Origin: Candidatus Bathyarchaeota archaeon
GTDB taxonomy: Archaea > Thermoproteota > Bathyarchaeia > Bathyarchaeales > Bathycorpusculaceae
NCBI GenBank assembly: GCA_003165195.1
Contig: PLSP01000024.1
Span: 1-46,505 of the forward strand
Length of the DNA stretch: 46,505 bases
Direction: 5' to 3'
Shown here one piece after another: positions 1 to 8,155 of the stretch (positions are counted from its first letter, which is position 1; each line of letters opens with the position of its first letter). A program made the translations under genes and the position numbers. A model generated the notes under the pieces. It did no database searches, was not told the DNA's origin, and worked only from the letters and a program-made list of their open reading frames with translations.

Positions 1-68
1 ACTCTGTCAGCGCCCGCTTTCTAGCATAACCTATGCATGGGGGCTACAGCTATTTCTAATTCAGTCAT
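1..68 (-). pseudogene. Archaeal histone, 5' part only, with an in-frame TAG
   Basis: Read on the minus strand from an ATG at 68, the translation is MTELEIAVAPMHRLC, then TAG (21-23), then KAGADRV to the window edge. This matches the start of archaeal histones, where APxxRIxxKAGAERVS begins the histone fold that packages DNA. The frame is preserved on both sides of the TAG, which sits where the family usually has a charged residue; AAG to TAG is one base change. GGAG lies about 9 bases upstream of the ATG, so this start is preferred over an in-frame ATG at 98. The gene continues beyond the window. It may be a nonsense mutation, a consensus error, or (least likely, no support here) readthrough or pyrrolysine. 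Confidence 0.68.
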
Positions 69-142
69 CTCGACTTCTCCGTAGCTTCTTTTTCTCATTA
101 AGTCAATATTTAGCCTTTGCGGTTAAAAGGTCAACCAAAAAG

Positions 143-155
143 TGTTTAAATACAA
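143..155 (-). promoter_or_regulatory. TATA box for the histone gene
   Basis: On the minus strand the sequence reads TTGTATTTAAACA, a good archaeal TATA box. It lies about 80 bases before the histone ATG at 68. This leaves room for a leader carrying the GGAG ribosome-binding site, so this gene would not be leaderless. The assignment rests on sequence match and position only. Confidence 0.4.
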
Positions 156-316
156 CTGGTAATTATTAAGAAAAAAACTCGCTCACGAAGTTATGCAGAC
201 AATAACTACGCCAAACCAAAATTCGATCAAAAGTCTTTAAATCATCAAAAAAAGCAGTCAAAATTCAACTAAACTTTGAAAAAATTAGAAAATTGTTGTG
301 TTCATGAATTTTTGCG

Positions 317-535
317 CTAAGTTTTTTCTACAGTTGGCTTTCTCATGTTCCACACAAACAGTATCAGAGCCACGATTAGAAGGATAAACCCTATCCAATA
401 TATTACTAAACCTACGCCTTCCCCCGAATGGGCACGCGCAATTGTTGCTCCAACGAGCACTAAAATAATTCCAAGAGCATCTAGAAGAATAGCAACAACT
501 TGGTTGCTAGTTGCATAAAATTGTTTTTCGGTCAT
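317..535 (-). CDS. Small two-helix membrane protein, unknown function
   Basis: A 72-residue protein from an ATG. Residues about 12-33 (ending LVLVGATIA) and about 43-63 (IYWIGFILLIVALILFVW) form two hydrophobic segments long enough to span the membrane. They are separated by a short Ser/Glu/Gly turn, with a short basic tail (MRKPTVEKT). This is a helical hairpin in the membrane with no catalytic motif. I do not recognise the family. It stands alone between the histone gene and tatD. The amphipathic layout supports real coding, but the function is unknown. Confidence 0.6.
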   Translation of the reverse strand: MTEKQFYATSNQVVAILLDALGIILVLVGATIARAHSGEGVGLVIYWIGFILLIVALILFVWNMRKPTVEKT

Positions 536-747
536 TTAAAAAACCAGCATTTTAAAGCTAGCCCTATTTTATATTTAAATTTATTGTTTTGCAAAACTTC
601 GGAAGTTAAAAAGAACATACAAACGTCCAGAAATCACCACAGAATACTAGACCCTCGCTGTTTTCTTGAGCTTTCTAGCGATGATTACGTTTTTCTGGGA
701 AAAGAAAGTTATAAAAACGCTCAAATTGAATTAGTAGCGCTGAGAAA

Positions 748-1521
748 ATGAAGTTCATAGATGCGCATGTTCACCTCTCGGATACAGAGTACACAGGACA
801 CATAGACGAGTTGATAGCAGATGCAAAAGCTGCGAGCGTAGCGGCGCTTGTAACCAATTCAATGGATCTCAAAACATGCAAAAATGACATAGCTCTTGCA
901 CAAAAATATCCTGAGTTGGTTTACCCTGCCCTTGGAATCCATCCATGGAATGTAAACGTGCTCAGTGAAAACGAGTTGGAAGAAACCATCAATTTCATCC
1001 AAGCGCAAAAGGGCAAAGTTAAAGCCATAGGGGAAATCGGTTTAGACTACAAATACGAAACCATCTGGGAGAAGCAAATGATGGTTTTTGAGAAGATGCT
1101 TCATCTAGCTGAAACCCTGGAGCTCCCCGTAATTATACATTCAAGGGGAACAACTGACAAAGTAGTTGACATGCTGCCCTCATACAATCTTAAACGTGTG
1201 TTACTTCACTGGTTCAGTCACCCATTGAGCGCACTTGCCAAAGCAATTGACAACGGGTACTTCATCACAGAAGGTCCCCCTGTAACTTACTCAAACGGCA
1301 TCCGCGAAGTAGTAGAGCAAGTACCGCTGACTAACTTTTTAACCGAAACAGATGGCCCAGTAACCTATTGGAAACGACCCTACAGTGGACAATTAACGAA
1401 GCCATCGTTCATTCGCAATGTGGTTGATGCGGTGGCTGAAATCAAAAAGATGCAGATTGACGCGGTTGCGGAGCAAATAGCCAAAAACTTTGAGGCTTTC
1501 TTTAATCTAAAACTCGAGTAG
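748..1521 (+). CDS. TatD family metal-dependent hydrolase
   Basis: A 257-residue TIM-barrel hydrolase of normal TatD length. Metal-binding and family motifs appear in order: FIDAHVHLSD (HxH) at the N-terminus, GIHPWN near 70, the glutamate in IGEIGLDY near 97, VIIHSRG near 127, LLHWFSHP near 150, and the aspartate in TETDGP near 205. TatD proteins are metal-dependent 3'-5' exonucleases or DNases, in some cases quality-control hydrolases, acting in the cytoplasm. The start is ATG at 748; a TATA-like stretch (TTTTATATTTAAATTT, about 566-581) lies well upstream. The family is firm, the substrate is not determined by sequence. Confidence 0.9.
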   Translation: MKFIDAHVHLSDTEYTGHIDELIADAKAASVAALVTNSMDLKTCKNDIALAQKYPELVYPALGIHPWNVNVLSENELEETINFIQAQKGKVKAIGEIGLDYKYETIWEKQMMVFEKMLHLAETLELPVIIHSRGTTDKVVDMLPSYNLKRVLLHWFSHPLSALAKAIDNGYFITEGPPVTYSNGIREVVEQVPLTNFLTETDGPVTYWKRPYSGQLTKPSFIRNVVDAVAEIKKMQIDAVAEQIAKNFEAFFNLKLE

Positions 1522-1633
1522 CCACATATTTTGGGCTGTTAATAGAAATCTCGCCGTTTTACCGCGAAGTTAATTTGAGCCGTGAGCCGTAACCTTAAAT
1601 TAATCCCTGTTCTCTATTGACATTTGCTCTTGC

Positions 1634-1643
1634 GCTTTTAAGC
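1634..1643 (+). promoter_or_regulatory. TATA-like promoter element for S17e
   Basis: The sequence CGCTTTTAAGCG lies about 50 bases before the TTG start of S17e. It contains a TTTTAA core and is itself palindromic. A GAGG ribosome-binding site sits about 10 bases before the start codon, so the transcript would have a short leader. This is a positional call only. Confidence 0.3.
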
Positions 1644-1684
1644 GTCGGACACTAAAACTTACACGACATTTGAGGAACTGAGAT

Positions 1685-1915
1685 TTGGGAAAAGTAAAAA
1701 CTGATCAAGTTAAACGAGCAGGCAAAGAACTGATGCATCGCTTTCCAGAAAAATTCACTAGCAACTTTGATGAAAATAAAAAGCTAGTTGACACATTAAC
1801 GCAGGGAACGACTACTCGGGTGCGAAACCAGATTGCGGGATACATAACCCGTACAATCGCGTTAGCTCAAGCCGGAACAGAAGTTGAGTCTCCTGTTGAC
1901 GACGACGAGGAATAG
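1685..1915 (+). CDS. rps17e: 30S ribosomal protein S17e
   Basis: A 76-residue basic protein beginning MGKVKTDQVKRAGKELMHRF, with ENKKLVDTL and RVRNQIAGYITRTI. These are hallmarks of archaeal and eukaryotic S17e, a small-subunit protein with no bacterial homologue. The N-terminal helical RNA-binding part matches the family well. The last 15 or so residues form an acidic tail (ESPVDDDEE), common in archaeal versions. The start is TTG, supported by TGAGGAACTGA just upstream and by the conserved MGKV start. The next gene follows after 10 bases, so the two are probably co-transcribed. Confidence 0.93.
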   Translation: MGKVKTDQVKRAGKELMHRFPEKFTSNFDENKKLVDTLTQGTTTRVRNQIAGYITRTIALAQAGTEVESPVDDDEE

Positions 1916-1925
1916 TTAGTTAGTT

Positions 1926-2318
1926 TTGGGAATAGAAAGTATGATGGATGGGTATAGGAAAGGGTGGGCGGTACGCTACCTCCGCGAGGCAAAAGCCGAG
2001 TTGGAAGCAGCGCGGAAAATCCCGTATATGGCGCCTGGCTTAGTTTTAGAGGCAATCCGTAAAGCGCGTAACGCCATCTATTACAGTCTCGGTGAACCTG
2101 CTTTCATTGAGATACTCATTCGAGAAGAAGTGCTTAAGAACCCAAACACAAGCGATTCACTTTTGCGTTTTCTAATGGAGATTGAAAGCATCATACAACA
2201 GATTTCGCAGTTGGAAGAAGTCAACGAGGACGCAATGATGAAGCAGGCAGACTCCATAGTTGATATAGCAACTGACATTGTCGAAACCATGACTTCAGAA
2301 AAATTCCAGAACTTTTAG
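1926..2318 (+). CDS. Helical protein co-transcribed with S17e, unknown function
   Basis: A 130-residue, almost wholly alpha-helical protein. The first half (YLREAKAELEAARKIPY, then EAIRKARNAIYYSLGEP) resembles the helical packing of HEPN-like domains. There is no histidine anywhere, so the RxxxxH catalytic motif of HEPN ribonucleases is absent. The second half is another long amphipathic helix pair rich in Glu, Gln and Ile. The start is TTG; an alternative is the in-frame ATG at 1941 (MMDGYRKGW). It lies 10 bases after the S17e stop, suggesting a shared transcript. HEPN-like is my structural inference and no function can be assigned. Confidence 0.7.
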   Translation: MGIESMMDGYRKGWAVRYLREAKAELEAARKIPYMAPGLVLEAIRKARNAIYYSLGEPAFIEILIREEVLKNPNTSDSLLRFLMEIESIIQQISQLEEVNEDAMMKQADSIVDIATDIVETMTSEKFQNF

Positions 2319-2383
2319 TTTTTTCCAGTCAGAGACACACAAAATTTAACCCATACCACTTCTATATTTTAGGCTGACAAAAC

Positions 2384-2668
2384 ATGCCCTTAACGATAAA
2401 ATTCATTGGCGCATTGCGTCACATTTCAGGCAAAACGCAGTTAACCGTCAATTTCCAAGAAGGAACAGTACTAAAAGACTTGATTGAGAATCTGAGTAAA
2501 GAGACGCCGTCATTAAAGAAAACCTGGGGTGACCAGCAACTAAACGACGCAAGATCAAACTCGCTAGTGCTAGTTAACGGCAGAGAAATCAGTGTGTTGA
2601 GCGGTTTAGAAACCAAATTAAGCGACGGCGACGAAGTGGTTTTTATTCCAGTTGTCCACGGCGGCTAA
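2384..2668 (+). CDS. MoaD/ThiS-family ubiquitin-like sulfur carrier
   Basis: A 94-residue beta-grasp protein ending in the diagnostic C-terminal Gly-Gly (VFIPVVHGG). Other family features are TIKFIGALRHISGKT at the N-terminus, SLVLVNGREI in the middle and LSDGDEVVFIP before the tail. Such carriers are adenylated and thiocarboxylated on the last glycine. They deliver sulfur to molybdopterin synthase, tRNA thiolation or thiamine synthesis, and in archaea they can act as ubiquitin-like modifiers (SAMPs). A MoaE gene lies far away at 37774, so this could be its partner. No MoeB/E1-like enzyme is in the window. The SAM hydrolase starts 3 bases after the stop. Confidence 0.85.
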   Translation: MPLTIKFIGALRHISGKTQLTVNFQEGTVLKDLIENLSKETPSLKKTWGDQQLNDARSNSLVLVNGREISVLSGLETKLSDGDEVVFIPVVHGG

Positions 2669-2671
2669 GCA

Positions 2672-3445
2672 ATGATCACAATGACCAGCGATTTTGGTTT
2701 AAGAGACCCATATGTTGCGGAAATGAAAGGAGTAATTTTAACAGTAACCCCAACAACAGCAATAATCGATATTACACATGAGGTTGAAAAATTTAATGTC
2801 CGCATGGCTGCTTTGATATTAGCTTCTGCCGCGCCATACTTTCCTATTGGCACTATTCACTTGGCGGTTGTAGACCCTTGTGTTGGCACCGATAGGCGCG
2901 CCATCGTTATCCAAACCAAAAGGAACTATTTTGTTGGACCCGACAACGGTATCTTAATGCTATCCGCACAAAGCCAAGGGATAAAGCACATCTACGAAAT
3001 TTCAAACCCAAACTTCATGCTTCCAAAAACCTCAAACACGTTTCATGGAAGAGACATTTTTGCACCCGCCGCAGCTCATTTAGCGATAGGAGTTAAACCA
3101 AACAATTTTGGGCAGGAAATAAGAAACCCCGTGACTCCGACGTTTTCACCAGTTGAGCAAAATAACAGCGATTTAATCGGCGAAGTGCTGCATATTGACG
3201 GCTTCGGCAATATTGTAACAAACATAAAGGAAAAAGACATGCACCACACTGAAAACTTGAAGATAGAGTTTTCTACGGTTTCTTTGACGGTTAGATTTGG
3301 CAAAACCTATGCTCAAGCAGAGCCTAATCAGCCTATTGCGGTAGTTGGAAGCCAAGGGTTTGTAGAAATAGCAGTAAATCAGGGCAATGCAGCAGAAAAA
3401 TTTGAGGTTAAAGTTGGAGATAAAATCGTGGTTACTGCCGCTTGA
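2672..3445 (+). CDS. SAM hydroxide adenosyltransferase (DUF62)
   Basis: A 257-residue protein of the DUF62 family, which hydrolyses S-adenosylmethionine to adenosine and methionine and is related to SAM fluorinase/chlorinase. Motifs in order: MTSDFGLRDPYVAEMKG at the N-terminus, DITHEV near 37, VVDPCVGTDRRAIVI near 72, GPDNGIL near 92, and NTFHGRDIFAPAAAHLA near 120. The last contains the histidine of the Asp-Arg-His set reported for hydroxide-dependent members. The C-terminal beta domain holds IDGFGNIVTNI. The gene probably shares a transcript with the MoaD-like carrier. Its 3' end overlaps the convergent DUF354 gene by 14 bases. Confidence 0.9.
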   Translation: MITMTSDFGLRDPYVAEMKGVILTVTPTTAIIDITHEVEKFNVRMAALILASAAPYFPIGTIHLAVVDPCVGTDRRAIVIQTKRNYFVGPDNGILMLSAQSQGIKHIYEISNPNFMLPKTSNTFHGRDIFAPAAAHLAIGVKPNNFGQEIRNPVTPTFSPVEQNNSDLIGEVLHIDGFGNIVTNIKEKDMHHTENLKIEFSTVSLTVRFGKTYAQAEPNQPIAVVGSQGFVEIAVNQGNAAEKFEVKVGDKIVVTAA

Positions 3446-4415
3446 GGCGTTCAACGACTTTTTCTATTACGTCCACAGGGTTTTCTAGTTCAGCAAGTTT
3501 TTTTGCAACTTCGAATCTTAAGCCGAGGTATTTTTCGGCATAGGAGGGCACTTCCTGCTCGGTTGTGGCAAACAATGGAAAGCCCTTTTGGGCCAGATAT
3601 TGGTTGACGTTTGTTTTAGCCATCTCAGAGATAGCGATGCTGGGCACACCAAGAAGAGCAGCTTCCCTGCAGATGGTTCCACCGTAACCTATAACCAAGT
3701 CGGCATTCGCCACCAGGTTCAACGAATCCACAAGTCCTTCTTTTCCATGAAAAGCTTTGTTGCCAGCGTTGTACCTTTGAATATAGTGAACTGTACCTAA
3801 CTCGGCAAGTTTCTGCGCCATAACTTGAGCGCTGTCATGATGATCTGCCGCGTAGGCAGCTTTGGTTTCCACTTGCCTGACAACTATCAAGGGCTTTTTT
3901 AAGTTGCTTATTTTTGTTGGCTTGAAGTTTTTAATCCAAGCTACCTCGTCAACACCTTTAAATTGAACAATATTTTTGGCGCAATACTGGGTTGCGAAGC
4001 TTTCAGGAAGGGCTTCAGACACGACAACAGTGTGGGCAAACGGTATAGTAAGCCTGTTGGTTGCATAAGCGTATGGAGTGTCTGCAGTTAAAATGATGGG
4101 AATACCTAAGCCAAAAGCTGTTCGGCAAAGCTCAACGGATTGGTGGGCTATGGCTATGTCGGGAAGGTTGTCTTTGAATAGTTTGGAGAACGCTATTACA
4201 CGTTGGGAGCTTTCCTCCAGCCTTGAATAAAGTGTTGATGGGTCGTATTTGCCGATGACCAGGGGTTTTTCGCCGAGGAGTTGAGCAAGCGGCAACGTAT
4301 CTGGGTGTTCACGGGTGGTAAAGATGAATTCGTGCCCTCGCTGCCTTAACCGCTGCCCGATCGCCGCTCCGTATCGAATGTGTTTGCCGGTTCCGGCGTC
4401 ATACCAAATCCTCAT
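3432..4415 (-). CDS. DUF354 family glycosyltransferase-like protein
   Basis: A 327-residue GT-B fold protein starting MRIWYDAGTGKHIRYG, the pattern that opens DUF354 proteins. It has a Rossmann-like second half with DLVIGYGGTICREAALLGVPSIAIS, a nucleotide-sugar binding loop like that of UDP-GlcNAc 2-epimerases and MurG-type transferases. The donor and acceptor cannot be read from sequence. It is cytoplasmic or peripheral, with no membrane segment. The gene overlaps the acyltransferase start by 4 bases (ATG at 4415 against a stop at 4412), so the pair is translationally coupled. It forms the left edge of the glycan island. Confidence 0.85.
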   Translation of the reverse strand: MRIWYDAGTGKHIRYGAAIGQRLRQRGHEFIFTTREHPDTLPLAQLLGEKPLVIGKYDPSTLYSRLEESSQRVIAFSKLFKDNLPDIAIAHQSVELCRTAFGLGIPIILTADTPYAYATNRLTIPFAHTVVVSEALPESFATQYCAKNIVQFKGVDEVAWIKNFKPTKISNLKKPLIVVRQVETKAAYAADHHDSAQVMAQKLAELGTVHYIQRYNAGNKAFHGKEGLVDSLNLVANADLVIGYGGTICREAALLGVPSIAISEMAKTNVNQYLAQKGFPLFATTEQEVPSYAEKYLGLRFEVAKKLAELENPVDVIEKVVERLKRQ

Positions 4416-4924
4416 TTGTTCACCCTACACCTTTCCGCAATGAAAGCTTCGCGTTTGGCCTCGTACTGCTCAAGCGTCATCACAACTCTTGCTGGAACGC
4501 CGCTGACCACTGTTTTGGCTGGCACGTTTTTTGTGACTACGCTGCCTCCGCCTATGACGGCTTTCTCGCCCACGACGACGTCAGGAAGAATGGTTACGCC
4601 TCCCCCGATTTGGGCACCGTCTTGTATGACTGGCGGCGTTAGAAGACTACTTTTAGGATACTTGTCGTTTAACAACGAGCTGTTGGGCGCGATAAAAACA
4701 CCGTCGCCGAGTATGCACCCGTTTGAGATGGTTACGTGGGCTTGTATGTTGCAGTTTTTTCCGATTTTGACTTCTTTGCCGATATCGCAGAAACTTCCGA
4801 TGATGGTGCCGTCACCGATATTGCTGTTGTCACCAATCACAACGTAGTTCCAGATGGCGCAGCCTGCACCAATTTTCACGTTGGCACCTGTAACAATGCC
4901 TATACCTCTTTTTTGATTCAGCAT
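4412..4924 (-). CDS. Left-handed beta-helix (hexapeptide) acyltransferase
   Basis: 170 residues built largely of hexapeptide repeats of the IGxGxx type (GDNSNIGDGTIIGSFCDIGK and onward), folding as a left-handed beta-helix. It resembles sugar N- or O-acetyltransferases of surface polysaccharide pathways such as WbpD/WlbB-like enzymes. A candidate catalytic histidine lies in NIQAHVTIS. The C-terminal coil (VIGGGSVVTKNVPAKTVVSG) is the usual end of the acetyl-CoA-binding region. Its stop overlaps the start of the DUF354 gene. Modification of an amino sugar is the most likely role; substrate is inferred from context only. Confidence 0.87.
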   Translation of the reverse strand: MLNQKRGIGIVTGANVKIGAGCAIWNYVVIGDNSNIGDGTIIGSFCDIGKEVKIGKNCNIQAHVTISNGCILGDGVFIAPNSSLLNDKYPKSSLLTPPVIQDGAQIGGGVTILPDVVVGEKAVIGGGSVVTKNVPAKTVVSGVPARVVMTLEQYEAKREAFIAERCRVNK

Positions 4925-5065
4925 AGACTGTCCTTGCGAGGTTCGGATTTAAAAAGTTTTAACGTAAACTTTGCTGTCTAACAATAGCAGGAAGGTGACT
5001 AAACAAAAGATAACCGCTTAACAATTATTAGCTACTTAATACTGAGGTGTGAGTTTATGTTTTTT

Positions 5066-6289
5066 TCAATTCTTTTGAGTTGATTTCTGAAAGATTTTGT
5101 GCATTTGCAGAGCGTATTTTCGCCATGACAAAGTCTCCCTAACATAATCCGCCGCATTCTTTCCTATTTTGTTGCGCAGCGTAGGGTCAGCTGTGAGGGT
5201 CTCGACTTTTTTTGCTATTTCCTCTGGCTTTCCATGGTCAACAAGCAACCCGTTAACGTTGTCCTCTATAATCTCAGCTACCCCACATCCCCTAGAAACA
5301 ATTACTGGTTTACCGGAAGCCATCGCTTCGACCGCTGCTAATCCCCAAGTTATTTGCTGAGGAAAAAGAAACACGTCGCAGGCAGCGTATACTTCAGCTA
5401 GATCTTTATCGCATTTGCTGCGGATAAACAGCACCCTGTCTTCTACGCCAAGTTTTCTACAAAGCGCTTTTAACTCATCTTGCGGACCCGCCCCGTCAAG
5501 GACAAGTTTTACGTTACTGTGGTTTTTGGACAAATATGAGAGTGCTTTGATGGAGTTAGATTGGCGGTTAGGTGCAAAATTGGCAACATGAAGTAGAACA
5601 AAATCGTTTTCCAAATTGTACCTTGCTCTGGCCGCCCTCCCCGAAACTCCTTGGAGCTTCTCCAGATCCAAGCCCGTCCGAACCACTGTGGACGACCTGT
5701 CGTAAACGCTTCTGACTAAGCCCTCAGCAACATGTGACAAAACGACTATTTCGTCAACATACTTCACCGTCGTTTTGTCCCAGACTTCGAATAGCGGCCA
5801 ACTCATCTTTTTCCTTACACCCACTCTTTTAGTGGCAAACCACGTTGGGGGTTCATTGCACATCCAGACAATTGGGATTTTCAATCTTTGTTTTGCAGCA
5901 AACGCTGCCCATTCAGATGGGGGATTGTGGTTGTTGATTACGTCAAAGCCTTCCGGAATCATCCGCCCCAACCTAATCATGGCGGGAAGCCCTGATGTGT
6001 AAAATTGGTGGACTGCGATTTTTTGAAGTTGATTGCGTACGTTTCTGCCACCGACCGCTTCATCAAAATAAGCGTCCAAATCGTTTCTAAAAGGAATAAG
6101 ACTTGTGTGAGGCAAAACGTTAACGGTTACTTGTTTGAGCAGCTCGGGGTAACATGTTTTTTGGTTAACCTGTGGCGTAAAAATCTCAACGTGGTTACCA
6201 AGTTTTTGCAGTTCAATTGCCAATGTTAAAATTTGCCGTTCCGCACCGCCGCGCCCCCAAAGAGGCGTATGGATCATTGCAATTTTCAT
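5066..6289 (-). CDS. GT4 family glycosyltransferase (paralogue A)
   Basis: A 407-residue GT-B fold glycosyltransferase. The N-terminal acceptor domain starts MKIAMIHTPLWGRGGAERQI with the glycine-rich loop. The C-terminal donor domain contains FVLLHVANFAPNRQSNSIKAL, LVLDGAGP and a GLAAVEAMASGKPVIVS loop. In GT4 enzymes a glutamate normally sits eight residues before the VEAMA glutamate; here that position is isoleucine (QQITWGL). It is closely related to the gene at 8156 along its whole length. It diverges from the nucleotidyltransferase gene at 6364 and probably shares an AT-rich promoter region with it. Transfer of a sugar from a nucleotide donor is expected; linkage is unknown. Confidence 0.9.
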   Translation of the reverse strand: MKIAMIHTPLWGRGGAERQILTLAIELQKLGNHVEIFTPQVNQKTCYPELLKQVTVNVLPHTSLIPFRNDLDAYFDEAVGGRNVRNQLQKIAVHQFYTSGLPAMIRLGRMIPEGFDVINNHNPPSEWAAFAAKQRLKIPIVWMCNEPPTWFATKRVGVRKKMSWPLFEVWDKTTVKYVDEIVVLSHVAEGLVRSVYDRSSTVVRTGLDLEKLQGVSGRAARARYNLENDFVLLHVANFAPNRQSNSIKALSYLSKNHSNVKLVLDGAGPQDELKALCRKLGVEDRVLFIRSKCDKDLAEVYAACDVFLFPQQITWGLAAVEAMASGKPVIVSRGCGVAEIIEDNVNGLLVDHGKPEEIAKKVETLTADPTLRNKIGKNAADYVRETLSWRKYALQMHKIFQKSTQKN

Positions 6290-6325
6290 GGCTGATTCAC
6301 AAGTTGTGTCTTATGAAAGCAGTTT

Positions 6326-6340
6326 AAGTTTATATATTTT
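6326..6340 (+). promoter_or_regulatory. TATA box between divergent GT4 and nucleotidyltransferase genes
   Basis: AAGTTTATATATTTT is a strong archaeal TATA box, with its core centred near 6333. This is 31 bases before the TTG at 6364, the spacing expected for a leaderless transcript. The stretch is AT-rich on both strands, so it may also serve the minus-strand GT4 gene starting at 6289. Confidence 0.5.
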
Positions 6341-6363
6341 GAACCTTTAGTATCAACTCAGCT

Positions 6364-7095
6364 TTGCTTGGTGGGCCAAAAGTGAAGAAAATTGAAACTG
6401 CAGTCATATTGGTCGGAGGCGCCGGTTTACGCATGCGCCCTTTTACCGAAGACATGCCTAAATGCATGGTTCCCATTAACGGCAAACCCTTGGTCCACTG
6501 GACCGTATCTTGGCTGAAAAGCTGGGGTTTCAAACACTTGGTGTTTGGTGTCGCATACCGCAAAGAAGTAGTCATTAATTATCTAAAAGAAAACCCTCAG
6601 GATTTGAAGATAGATTTTAGCGAGCACACAGTTGAGGGAGAAACCGGCGAAGGATTCCGCCTTGCTATAACCAGATTTGTAAAAGAAGAAGATTTTTTAG
6701 CTATGAATGGCGATGAAGTCACCAGTTTAGATTTGGAGCGCCTCAGAGAACAACATTTAAAAAATAAACCTGTCGCAACAATTTCTGTTGCACCGATGCG
6801 TTCACCTTTTGGGATACTTGAACTTGAAGGTGACGATGCTGTATCCTTTAAAGAAAAGCCTGTGATTGAAAACAAGTTCGTAAGTATAGGCGTATATGTT
6901 TTTAACCAAAAAATACTTAAGTATATCCCAGAAAATGGCTCCATCGAGAAGACAGTGTTTCCTTTACTTGTCGAGAAACGCGCTTTGAAAGTGTGTAGAC
7001 TCAAACCAGAAGAGTTATGGTTAACTATTAATAGCGTTAAGGAATTATCTGTTGCTGAAAAAGAATTCGCTAAGCTAGGAAGAATACAGAAATGA
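6364..7095 (+). CDS. Sugar-1-phosphate nucleotidyltransferase
   Basis: A 243-residue NTP-transferase domain protein. The signature AVILVGGAGLRMRPFTEDMP (nucleotide-binding GGxGxRxxPxT) is followed by KCMVPINGKPLVHWTVSWL and the metal-site region LAMNGDEV. It lacks the C-terminal beta-helix of GlmU-type enzymes, so it is a single-domain enzyme of the RmlA/mannose-1-phosphate guanylyltransferase-like class that makes an NDP-sugar. Two starts are possible: TTG at 6364, placed 31 bases after the TATA box, or GTG at 6382 (MKKIETAVI), closer to the conserved core. The next gene overlaps by 4 bases (ATGA), so the two are coupled. Confidence 0.9.
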   Translation: MLGGPKVKKIETAVILVGGAGLRMRPFTEDMPKCMVPINGKPLVHWTVSWLKSWGFKHLVFGVAYRKEVVINYLKENPQDLKIDFSEHTVEGETGEGFRLAITRFVKEEDFLAMNGDEVTSLDLERLREQHLKNKPVATISVAPMRSPFGILELEGDDAVSFKEKPVIENKFVSIGVYVFNQKILKYIPENGSIEKTVFPLLVEKRALKVCRLKPEELWLTINSVKELSVAEKEFAKLGRIQK

Positions 7096-8075
7096 CTCGC
7101 GCCTTAATTACTGGAATCATGGGTTTCATAGGCAGTCACTTAGCTCAGAAACTCGTCAACGAAAACATTGAAGTCTATGGTGTCGTTCGAAGAGTGGCTA
7201 GCCGAAATATGGAAGTTATTCACAATTTGCTTTCTGACACTACATTAATTTCAGGCGACGTTTCGGATTATGTTTCTATTCGGAATGCAGTCAAGACAGC
7301 TAATCCCGACGTGATTTTCCATTTAGCGGCACTCTCGCCTGTACGTGATTCTTTTGAGCGTCCGTTTGAATATCAACAAGCTAACTATATTGGAACAATG
7401 AATATTGCACATTCATTGCTTGAGCTTCAAGATCCACAAACTAGAAAACTCATTGCTGCTTCAACAGCTGAGGTATACGGAACACAACCTAACGAGCCAC
7501 TAAGAGAAACCCTGCCTCTGCATCCTTCAAGCCCTTATGCAGTAAGCAAAGCTGCCGGCGACTTGTACTTGCAAATGATGTTTAATTCTTTCAACTTGAA
7601 AGGAACCATATTGCGCCCAACAAACTCTTATGGCAGGAAATTTGACGCAAGCTTCTTGGTTGAGTACACTGTAACCCAAATGTTGAAAGGCCAGAAAGTA
7701 TACGTTGGCTCTCCTGACTCAGTAAGAGATTATATGTACGTTGATGACCACGTTAACGGTTACTTGTTGTCAATGAAAAACGCAAAAGCTAATGGTCAAG
7801 TTTACAATGTGGGAACTGGCATCGGCGTCAGCAACAAAGAGCTCGTTACTATGATCGCTGATAAGGCAGGCTTCGACAAGAAGAATCTGATTTTGGGTTC
7901 ATATCCACCTGGCTACCCCTACAGACCATTAATTTCTGATCAGACATCAATAGTTATGGATGCAACGAAAATAAGAACCGAACTCGGGTGGAAGCCGACC
8001 GTGTCCCTTGACGACGGAATCGACAGAGTAATTTCATATTTCCGAAAAGCCAAGGCAAATAGCGGTCAAAACTGA
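7092..8075 (+). CDS. NAD-dependent sugar epimerase/dehydratase (extended SDR)
   Basis: A 327-residue extended short-chain dehydrogenase. The NAD-binding loop is GIMGFIGSHLAQKL at the N-terminus; DVIFHLAALS and ASTAEVYG follow, with the catalytic YxxxK in SSPYAVSKAAGD and the downstream substrate site LRPTNSYG. RDYMYVDDHVNGYLLSM is typical of GDP-mannose 4,6-dehydratase and UDP-sugar epimerase-like enzymes. It is translationally coupled to the nucleotidyltransferase (ATGA overlap), so it likely converts the NDP-sugar that enzyme makes. Whether it is a 4,6-dehydratase, reductase or epimerase cannot be settled here. Confidence 0.9.
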   Translation: MTRALITGIMGFIGSHLAQKLVNENIEVYGVVRRVASRNMEVIHNLLSDTTLISGDVSDYVSIRNAVKTANPDVIFHLAALSPVRDSFERPFEYQQANYIGTMNIAHSLLELQDPQTRKLIAASTAEVYGTQPNEPLRETLPLHPSSPYAVSKAAGDLYLQMMFNSFNLKGTILRPTNSYGRKFDASFLVEYTVTQMLKGQKVYVGSPDSVRDYMYVDDHVNGYLLSMKNAKANGQVYNVGTGIGVSNKELVTMIADKAGFDKKNLILGSYPPGYPYRPLISDQTSIVMDATKIRTELGWKPTVSLDDGIDRVISYFRKAKANSGQN

Positions 8076-8116
8076 CATAAACGCCTTTTTTCTTCAAAGA
8101 GGCAAAAAGTTATGAG

Positions 8117-8128
8117 GGCTAAATAATG
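8117..8128 (+). promoter_or_regulatory. TATA box for GT4 paralogue B
   Basis: GGCTAAATAATG, centred about 32 bases before the ATG at 8156, fits a leaderless archaeal promoter. It shows the same spacing seen before several other genes in this window. No ribosome-binding site is visible before that ATG, which agrees. Confidence 0.4.
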
Positions 8129-8155
8129 CTCTAAGCGTACTGGATTGCTGAACCT

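Noticed and set aside
500-751. An 83-codon plus-strand frame ending at the tatD start (ATGA overlap)
   Set aside because: Its first part is antisense to the small membrane protein, it starts with TTG without ribosome-binding site, and its translation has no recognisable pattern. The TATA-like stretch for tatD lies inside it.
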